From Ancylobacter polymorphus (GTDB taxonomy: Bacteria > Pseudomonadota > Alphaproteobacteria > Rhizobiales > Xanthobacteraceae), in the NCBI RefSeq assembly GCF_030813495.1, contig NZ_JAUSUI010000004.1, forward strand, positions 1-64,000: a stretch of 64,000 nucleotides of DNA, written 5' to 3'. Under the pieces are notes generated by a model. It saw nothing but the letters and a program-made list of their open reading frames with translations. It did no database searches and was not told where the DNA came from. This document shows positions 58,690 through 64,000 of the stretch, piece after piece. Position numbers and translations under genes: made by a program. Within the stretch, counting starts at the first letter, position 1. Each line of letters begins with the position of its first letter.

Positions 58690-59453
58690 GCCCGCGCACG
58701 CTCCCCGCCGACCTTGCCGCCGTGCCGGCGATCCATCTCGCCGGGGTGGTGAAGCGCTACGGCACGCATCGCGCCCTGGCGGGGGTCGATCTCGATGTGC
58801 GGCGCGGCGAGAGGGTGGTGATCTGCGGCCCCTCGGGTTCGGGCAAGTCGACGCTGATCCGCTGCATCAACGCGCTGGAACGCCATGATGGCGGGCGGAT
58901 CGTGGTCAATGGCGTCGAACTGACGGGCGATGAGGGCACGGTGCAGGACATCCGCCAGGAAGTCGGCATGGTGTTCCAGCACTTCAACCTGTTTCCGCAC
59001 CTCACCGCGCTGGAGAACTGCATGCTGGCACCCCGGCTCAATCGCGGGCTGTCGAAGGCGCAGGCGGTAAAGCTCGCCATGGCGCATCTGGAGCGGGTGC
59101 ATCTGGCCGATCAGGCGCGCAAATACCCGGCGCGGCTTTCCGGCGGCCAGCAGCAGCGCGTCGCCATCGCCCGCGCGCTGTGCATGGAGCCGCGCATCCT
59201 GCTGTTCGACGAGCCGACCTCGGCGCTCGACCCGGAAATGGTGAAGGAGGTGCTCGGCGTCATGGAGGAACTCGCCGCCAGCGGCGTCACCATGGTCTGC
59301 GTCACCCATGAAATGGGCTTCGCCCGGCGCGTGGCGGATCGCTGTGTGTTCATGGACCGGGGCGAGATCGTGGAAGAGGGCGACGCCGCCCGCTTCTTCG
59401 AGGCGCCGGAAAGCGAGCGCCTGCGCCATTTCCTGGCGCAGATCCTGCGGTGA
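58686..59453 (+). CDS. Polar amino-acid-type ABC importer, ATP-binding protein (monooxygenase locus)
   Basis: 255 residues. Walker A GPSGSGKST, Q-loop MVFQHFNLFPHLTA, signature LSGGQQQRVAIA, Walker B ILLFDEPTSALD and switch region VTHEMGFAR: a complete GlnQ/HisP ATPase. The ATGA overlap with permease 2 couples their translation. It ends the plus-strand unit; a palindromic repeat (59460-59555) follows between it and the convergent second monooxygenase gene. Confidence 0.89.
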   Translation: MSPRTLPADLAAVPAIHLAGVVKRYGTHRALAGVDLDVRRGERVVICGPSGSGKSTLIRCINALERHDGGRIVVNGVELTGDEGTVQDIRQEVGMVFQHFNLFPHLTALENCMLAPRLNRGLSKAQAVKLAMAHLERVHLADQARKYPARLSGGQQQRVAIARALCMEPRILLFDEPTSALDPEMVKEVLGVMEELAASGVTMVCVTHEMGFARRVADRCVFMDRGEIVEEGDAARFFEAPESERLRHFLAQILR

Positions 59454-59459
59454 TCGAGA

Positions 59460-59555
59460 CGTCATCCCGGACGAAGCCGAAGGCGGAGAGCCGGGACCGT
59501 TCACAACTCCATGGACGCGATCCCGGACAGGACCTGCGGTCCTTCCGGGATGACG
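59460..59555. repeat. 96-base palindromic intergenic element with 12-base terminal repeats
   Basis: CGTCATCCCGGA at 59460-59471 is the exact inverse complement of TCCGGGATGACG at 59544-59555. Inside are further CCCGGA/CCGGGA segments (for example 59522-59526 and 59544-59549) that allow nested folding. The GTCATCCCGGACGAAG opening is one I associate with dispersed palindromic elements of Rhizobiales. It fills almost the whole gap between two convergent genes and may work as a bidirectional terminator. Confidence 0.75.
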
Positions 59556-59580
59556 CTTCTGAGGCGGCGCCGCCGCGCTC

Positions 59581-60894
59581 TCAGAACTCCCGCAGCATCT
59601 GCCGCAGCGTGGCGCCTTCGGTGTAGCTTGTGCGGGCGAGGCCCCGCCGTTGCAGGGCGGGCACCAGCCCCTCGCAGATATCGGTGATGTATTGCCGGCT
59701 GATATTGGCGGTGAAAGGCCGGGTGATGAGGAAGCCGTCGCCGCCCACTTCCGCCATCACCTCGCCCATGCGCTCGGCCACCTGGTCGGGCGTGCCGATG
59801 AGGCCGTCGAGCCCGCGCGAGAGCTGGTCGGCGCAGAGCTGGCGCAGCGTCTTGCCCGAGCCCGCCTGCTGGAAGGCGTCGAGCGAGCCCTGCTCGCCAT
59901 TGGTGGTGAGGTGGGGCAGGGGAGCGTCGAGGTCGAATTTCGAGAAATCGATATCGGTGATGGCGGCGATCATCGCCAGAGCCTTCTCGCAATAATCCGG
60001 CGCCTCGATGATGCGCGCGGCCTTGGCCTTAGCTTCCTCTTCGGTCTCTCCCAGGATCGGGGCGACGACGAACAGCACCTTGATCTCGTCCGGGTCGCGC
60101 CCGCCGGCCTGCGCCCGCGCCCGCACATCGTCGCGATAGGCTTTGAGCCCGGCGACGCCCATGGAGGGGGCGATGATACTGTCGGCGGTCATCGCCGCGA
60201 ATTGCCGCCCGCGCGGCGAGCCGCCGGCCTGCACGAAGGCCGGGCGCTGCTGCGGCGAGGGCACGCAGTTGAGCGGGCCGCGGCTCTTGAAATACTTGCC
60301 CTCGAAATGGATCGGCCGGACCTTGGAGGCGTCGGCATAGGTGCCGGTGGCGCGGTCGCGCACCACAGCATCGGCCTCCCAGCTGCCCCAGAGCTGCTTG
60401 ACGAGCTCCACATACTCGTCCGCCATGTCGTAGCGCTCCTGGCGCGGCGGCAGCTTGTCCATGCCGAAATTCTCGGCGGCGAGGTCCTCGCCCGTGGTGA
60501 CGATGTTCCAGCCGAAGCGGCCCTTGCAGATGCTGTCGAGCGTCGAGCACAGGCGCGCCAGCATGAAGGGCGGATAGGCCATGGTGGAGAAGGTCGCCAC
60601 CACGCCGAGATGGGTGGTGTTCGCCCCGATCAGCGCCGCCATGGGCGAGGGGTCGGCCTTCGGGCCCATGATGTTGTGCTTGAGATAGACCGCGTTGGAG
60701 CCGCCATAGGCCTCGGAGATCATCAGCGTGTCTTCGAGCATGATGTAGTCGAAGCAGGCGCGCTCCATGGCTTTCGCCATGTCGATGTAGAACCCGCCAT
60801 CCCAGGGGTCGCCACCGCCGCCGGTGAACGGCTTCGTCCATTCGTCGACCGCGAAATTGGTGAACCAGCCGAGATGGAGTGGCCGTGGCGCCAT
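59581..60894 (-). CDS. NtaA/SnaA/DszA-type flavin-dependent monooxygenase (second copy)
   Basis: 437 residues of the same branch as the first copy: HLGWFTNFAVDEWTKPFTGG at the start, AMERACFDYIMLEDTLMISE, the STLDSICKGRFGWNIVTTG block, and ERYDMADEYVELVKQLWGSW. It differs clearly from the first copy in many positions, so the two are old paralogues or act on different substrates. I chose the start at MAPRPL, 22 codons inside the open frame, because the conserved N-terminal strand follows at once. Convergent with the importer unit and divergent from a LysR gene. The needed flavin reductase is not encoded nearby. Confidence 0.86.
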   Translation of the reverse strand: MAPRPLHLGWFTNFAVDEWTKPFTGGGGDPWDGGFYIDMAKAMERACFDYIMLEDTLMISEAYGGSNAVYLKHNIMGPKADPSPMAALIGANTTHLGVVATFSTMAYPPFMLARLCSTLDSICKGRFGWNIVTTGEDLAAENFGMDKLPPRQERYDMADEYVELVKQLWGSWEADAVVRDRATGTYADASKVRPIHFEGKYFKSRGPLNCVPSPQQRPAFVQAGGSPRGRQFAAMTADSIIAPSMGVAGLKAYRDDVRARAQAGGRDPDEIKVLFVVAPILGETEEEAKAKAARIIEAPDYCEKALAMIAAITDIDFSKFDLDAPLPHLTTNGEQGSLDAFQQAGSGKTLRQLCADQLSRGLDGLIGTPDQVAERMGEVMAEVGGDGFLITRPFTANISRQYITDICEGLVPALQRRGLARTSYTEGATLRQMLREF

Positions 60895-61156
60895 GATACC
60901 TGCCCTGTCTGCCCGTGATGGAGAGGCCAAGGCTAGGGCGGGGCTCCGTGTTCGTACCATCGCGAAAAAGCCAAGCGATGTTCGCGCTGCGGCGGCTCAT
61001 CCTTGGGCAGCGGGGCAAAGGATGGCCAATCGCTGGGCAATTACCTCCATCGCGATGGTGCGCCGCACGCGGACAGATCGCGCGCGATCATGCGGCGCAC
61101 AATTTGCTAGCGGAGTGGCGGGGGGAAGAGGTGTCGCTGACCGGAGAGGCCGAACC
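60895..61156. promoter_or_regulatory. Divergent region between monooxygenase and LysR genes, with repeated CCATCGCGA
   Basis: A 262-base gap. CCATCGCGATGG at 61047-61058 is a 12-base perfect palindrome. Its left half recurs at 60957-60965 as CCATCGCGA, and the longer arms ACCATCGCGA (60956-60965) and TCGCGATGGT (61050-61059) are exact inverse complements. Two related sites about 90 bases apart suit a LysR-type regulator. Function inferred. Confidence 0.5.
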
Positions 61157-62188
61157 ATGTCGTCTATCAGCCAGATCTACGATATCGACCTGAAGCTTCT
61201 GCGCTGCTTCTGCACCATTGTGGAGGAGCAGAGCTTCACCGCCGCGCAGGCCGCGCTGAACCTCTCCCAGTCCACCCTCAGCGAGAACCTCAAATCGCTG
61301 GAGATCCGCCTCGGCACGCGGCTGTGCCGGCGCGGGCCGAAGGGGTTCAAGCTCTTCCGCGAGGGCGAGGTGGTCTACAAGGCGGCGAAGGAACTTTTCG
61401 CCTCGGTCGAAGCCTTCAAGCAGAAGGCCGCCAACATCAACCAGAATGCCGGCTATGAGCTCTCCATCGGCATACAGGACGGCATTGTCGAAAATCCGTG
61501 CGCCCGCATCCACGACGCCATTCACCGCTTCAGCGACTATTATCCCAATATCCGCTTCCGCATGGAGGTGATGCTCGGCTTCCAGCTGGCGGGAAGGGTC
61601 GCCGACGGCATGCTGCATGTCGGCATCGGGCTGGTGAACGAGCATTATACGCAGCTGTCCTATGAGCACCTGTTCGATGAGCAGGGCTTCATGTGCTGCA
61701 GCCACCGGCATCCGCTGTTCGCGGTTCCCGAAGAGGAGCTGACGCTGGCGGAGATCGAATCCGCCGCCTATTGCAACCGCGGGCACCTCGAATACTACCA
61801 CCCCGAGCGCACGCGGCGCAGCGACACCTGCGGCGATGTCGGGCTCGGCATCCAGTCGCAGCTGGCGCTCATCCTGTCCGGGCGCAATATCGGCTATGTG
61901 CTCGACCACACCGCCCAGCCGCTCATCGCCAGCGGCGCGCTCCGGGCGCTGCGGCCGGACCGGGTGCGCATCGTCAACCCGATCACCGCCATGACCGGAC
62001 CCGCCGCCGCCGATTTCAAGCTCGCCCGTCAGTTCGTCGACTGCCTGGTCGATGTGCATATGGAGCTGGGCCAGAGCCGTCTTCTGCCTCGCCCGGACTA
62101 TGTGACGAGTTGCGGCACGGTGGTGGACCGCGACGGTGTGTTCAGCGTGCTTTCCACGGCGCGAACCCCGGTCTTCGCCGGCGCGTGA
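61157..62188 (+). CDS. LysR family regulator of the monooxygenase locus
   Basis: 343 residues, longer than most LysR proteins (about 300) with a C-terminal tail of some 40 residues. The DNA-binding domain is DLKLLRCFCTIVEEQSFTAA then LNLSQSTLSENLKSLEIRLG. The effector domain contains several cysteine and histidine residues (GFMCCSHRHPLF), which might sense a metal, oxidant or ligand. GGAGAGG precedes the ATG; the longer open frame upstream crosses the promoter. Divergent from the second monooxygenase gene, so probably its regulator and perhaps that of the importer unit. Confidence 0.86.
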   Translation: MSSISQIYDIDLKLLRCFCTIVEEQSFTAAQAALNLSQSTLSENLKSLEIRLGTRLCRRGPKGFKLFREGEVVYKAAKELFASVEAFKQKAANINQNAGYELSIGIQDGIVENPCARIHDAIHRFSDYYPNIRFRMEVMLGFQLAGRVADGMLHVGIGLVNEHYTQLSYEHLFDEQGFMCCSHRHPLFAVPEEELTLAEIESAAYCNRGHLEYYHPERTRRSDTCGDVGLGIQSQLALILSGRNIGYVLDHTAQPLIASGALRALRPDRVRIVNPITAMTGPAAADFKLARQFVDCLVDVHMELGQSRLLPRPDYVTSCGTVVDRDGVFSVLSTARTPVFAGA

Positions 62189-62461
62189 GAGGCGGCGACA
62201 TGCCGGGCTGGCCCTGAGGCCGCCCGCTTCGATGAGGCTTCGTTTCTCGTAAGGGTTGTATTTCTCTGGTGGCGCTTTGGTCCGTTCCTAGCGCGGCGAC
62301 CGGAGTGAGATGCAAGATGAGCGTTGAAGTTCAATGGCTTACGGTGACGCGCGCGCCGTCAGCGGGGCGGCGTCCGGCCAAAAATCTTTGATTGCATTTA
62401 TTGACGATACAACTATGAGGCGTCAATCTACCCTTCGCGGCTGGAGCGCGGAGGGCGGTGG
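62189..62461. promoter_or_regulatory. Control region before the right-edge gene pair
   Basis: A 273-base gap. It is notably AT-rich from 62380 to 62430 and contains an inverted repeat ATTGACG-N14-CGTCAAT at 62400-62427, 35 bases before the start of the next gene. A TTGACG-like -35 element lies within the left arm. The rest shows no clear feature. Confidence 0.5.
62400..62427. promoter_or_regulatory. Inverted repeat ATTGACG-N14-CGTCAAT
   Basis: Exact seven-base arms with a 14-base spacer, placed just before an unrecognised gene pair. The left arm holds TTGACG, a good -35 match, so a bound protein could block or direct RNA polymerase. Seen directly; role inferred. Confidence 0.5.
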
Positions 62462-62845
62462 ATGGCGCGGCAGAATGTGAGCCCTGCGAACACGAACGGT
62501 CTGCTGGCCGTCCCCGCGCCAGCCGCTCCCGCGCAACCCGCCACGGCCCCTCTCATTCACCGGGATTGTCATGGCTTCGACGACACGCACCTTCCGCCAC
62601 CGAACGACAAGTACAGGTACGTGCCCGTATTGCTGCCGCCGTTTGGGCACCTGGCCCCGGTGCCGGGTCTGAAGAACCTCCCCGAAAACGCCCTCAAGAT
62701 CCTGGAACTGCAGGGGCAGGGACTGAAGATCCAGGTCGTCCAATGGCAGGCCCGCGCATCGCAGCAGGTGCGCCGGAGCGCCGCCTTCCCCGTCGAACTC
62801 TCCGACATCACCAGGTTCTTCGATCAGGTCCAACTCGGCATCTGA
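62462..62845 (+). CDS. Uncharacterised 127-residue protein
   Basis: I do not recognise a family. The first 30 residues are rich in alanine, proline and threonine (a flexible linker-like tail). The rest includes CHGFDDTHLPPPNDKYRYV, VLLPPFGHLAPVPGLKNLP and LKIQVVQWQARASQQVRRS, mixed alpha/beta without a signal peptide or membrane helix. GGAGGG lies 8 bases before the ATG. It is followed after 42 bases by a large open frame that leaves the window, so the two probably form one unit. The AT-rich upstream region with an inverted repeat suggests specific regulation. Function unknown. Confidence 0.65.
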   Translation: MARQNVSPANTNGLLAVPAPAAPAQPATAPLIHRDCHGFDDTHLPPPNDKYRYVPVLLPPFGHLAPVPGLKNLPENALKILELQGQGLKIQVVQWQARASQQVRRSAAFPVELSDITRFFDQVQLGI

Positions 62846-62887
62846 GCGGCTTTTCGCAATGTGACGTGTTCAGCAAAGGGCGAGGCC

Positions 62888-64000
62888 ATGGCCGGCGGCA
62901 ATGAGGGGGTGAAGGCGGACAACGTCATTCCCCTGTCGAAGATCGACCCGGACCGGTTCGAGGCGCTGGGGTTGACGGATCATGGCTGCGCGCAGCTCGA
63001 TCTCTGGCTGGCCGCGCTGGGCGAGAGCGGTGGCGCCGTCTCCGCGCTGCAATTCGAGCTGCCGGTCTATGCCGAGGGCGGGTCGCGCACCACCGCCACG
63101 CGCGTGGTCGTCGCCTCCCGCGAAACGCGCGAGGTGTGGCGTCCGGGCGATGCCTATGCCGCGCTGAAGCCGGCACAGCTTGCCATCGACAAGGCGCTGG
63201 GGCTGCGGGCGGCGCGGCTGTCCTATTGCTCCTTTGATTTCGCCGTGCCCGCCGCCGGCACGGCCAGCGCCGACGACATCGCGCTCATCACCTCCACGGC
63301 GCGGGCCCTGCTGCCGGACTGGCCTCACCAGCTGGCGCCGTTGCGCGCCGGCATGAATTTCACCGGCGAAGCGACCCTGCTGCCCGAGGTCGACGCGGCG
63401 CTGCGCGAGCGCTTCGGGCTCGACGGCAGCGTGCGTGTCGCCGGCAGCGTCGGCAGGTTGCCGCAGGCGGGGCAGCAAGCGCAGGGCTACCGGATCGAGG
63501 CGAGCACCGCCCTCAATGTGCCACCGCTGGAACTGCTGGGCGGGCGCCTGTCGGTCGCCCTCCAGCGCGCCCGCGTGGCGGCGGAAGGGGCGGGGTCCGG
63601 GGCTGGCGGCGACGCGCCCTTCTCCTTGAGGCTGTTCGGCGCCCTTTCGCTCGACCAGCAGCGGCTGGCCGCGTCGATCGAGCTCAATCTGGCGAGCCGC
63701 GAGCTCAACCTCATCGCCGACGCACCGGAGCTGCTCAAGGCCGGGGCGCTGGTCCGCAGCCTGGCGCCGGAACTCGACGCGGCGCTGTCCGACGCGCTGG
63801 GCACGGTGGACAAGGTGGTGCCGTGGCTGCGGCGGCTGGATATGACCGCGCCGCTCGACGGCTTCGACGGTGCCAAGCTGGAGCTGTGGCTCACCTATGC
63901 CGAGCCCTTTGTCCTGTTCGACCTGATCCGCGTCACCCCCAGCCTGTTCGCCGCCGGCACCTATGGCGGCGGCGCCTTCGCCTTCGAGGCGGAGATCACC
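62888..64000 (+). CDS. Large uncharacterised protein, N-terminal 371 codons
   Basis: An open frame from ATG 62888 to the window edge without a stop, so the protein is larger than 371 residues. I recognise no family. It has no signal peptide and no membrane helix in this part. The visible sequence is built of amphipathic beta-like strands that recur at intervals: SALQFELPVYAEGG, LSYCSFDFAVPAAG, LNVPPLELLGGRLSVALQ, FSLRLFGALSLDQQ, IELNLASRELNLIADAP and LELWLTYAEPFVLFDL, separated by alanine-rich helices. This suggests repeated domains in a big soluble or secreted structural, binding or toxin-like protein. The opening NVIPLSKIDPDRFEALGL fits a cytoplasmic start. Confidence 0.65.
   Translation, partial: MAGGNEGVKADNVIPLSKIDPDRFEALGLTDHGCAQLDLWLAALGESGGAVSALQFELPVYAEGGSRTTATRVVVASRETREVWRPGDAYAALKPAQLAIDKALGLRAARLSYCSFDFAVPAAGTASADDIALITSTARALLPDWPHQLAPLRAGMNFTGEATLLPEVDAALRERFGLDGSVRVAGSVGRLPQAGQQAQGYRIEASTALNVPPLELLGGRLSVALQRARVAAEGAGSGAGGDAPFSLRLFGALSLDQQRLAASIELNLASRELNLIADAPELLKAGALVRSLAPELDAALSDALGTVDKVVPWLRRLDMTAPLDGFDGAKLELWLTYAEPFVLFDLIRVTPSLFAAGTYGGGAFAFEAEIT

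Overview
The window is a GC-rich (by eye roughly two thirds G+C) bacterial chromosome segment, densely coded, with many 4-base ATGA stop/start overlaps. The aa3-type oxidase subunit IV next to NAD(P) transhydrogenase alpha, the many ABC importers for small nitrogenous or carboxylic solutes, and the palindromic intergenic repeats suggest an alphaproteobacterium of the order Hyphomicrobiales, possibly Xanthobacteraceae-like. This placement is an inference. I saw no rRNA, tRNA, insertion sequence, prophage or CRISPR array.

Layout. 1-4.2 kb (minus): start of pntA, oxidase subunit IV, an ABC1/UbiB kinase, a DUF6790-type membrane protein, a heme-dependent N-demethylase-family protein and a YigZ/IMPACT protein. 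4.3-14.3 kb: a divergent arginine-type locus. The left arm holds an AruI-like decarboxylase, an AruH-like transaminase, a TetR regulator and a DDAH/arginine-deiminase-fold hydrolase. The right arm holds an amino-acid ABC importer, an M20 amidohydrolase and a LysR regulator. 14.4-23.8 kb (plus): a polyamine-type ABC importer run together with a diiron membrane oxygenase/desaturase, a TIM-barrel protein, a class II aldolase, a Rieske oxygenase and a CrtI/PYROXD2-type flavoprotein. 23.9-36.1 kb: an operon running CoA-transferase, TauABC-type importer, MDR reductase, aldehyde dehydrogenase, iron alcohol dehydrogenase, citrate-synthase-like lyase and aconitase, with a divergent IclR regulator. 36.1-44.4 kb: deaminase, second polyamine-type importer, amidohydrolase and creatininase, with a divergent LysR. 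44.4-52.9 kb: a heme-copper oxidase locus (subunit II, fused subunit I+III, CtaG, CopD-like protein, DUF2231 protein) beside an FdhF/YdeP molybdoenzyme and a PNPOx-like flavoprotein. 53.0-54.8 kb: small genes (BrnA-like orphan, two secreted proteins, a YflT-domain stress protein). 54.9-62.2 kb: two NtaA/DszA-type flavin monooxygenases around a polar-amino-acid importer, with a LysR. 62.2-64 kb: an unrecognised two-gene unit that runs off the right edge.

How the genes work together. Most of the window is five scavenging loci. Each pairs an ABC importer with its own catabolic enzymes and, in most cases, a dedicated regulator beside a palindromic candidate operator. The chemistry looks like removal of nitrogen, methyl or alkyl groups from small solutes (arginine derivatives, quaternary amines, cyclic amides, organosulfur or chelate compounds), followed by entry into central carbon metabolism. 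Three loci (14.4-23.8, 23.9-35.2 and 36.1-43.1 kb) have enzyme combinations I cannot match to a described pathway. They are the best candidates for new biology here, together with the unrecognised genes at the right edge.
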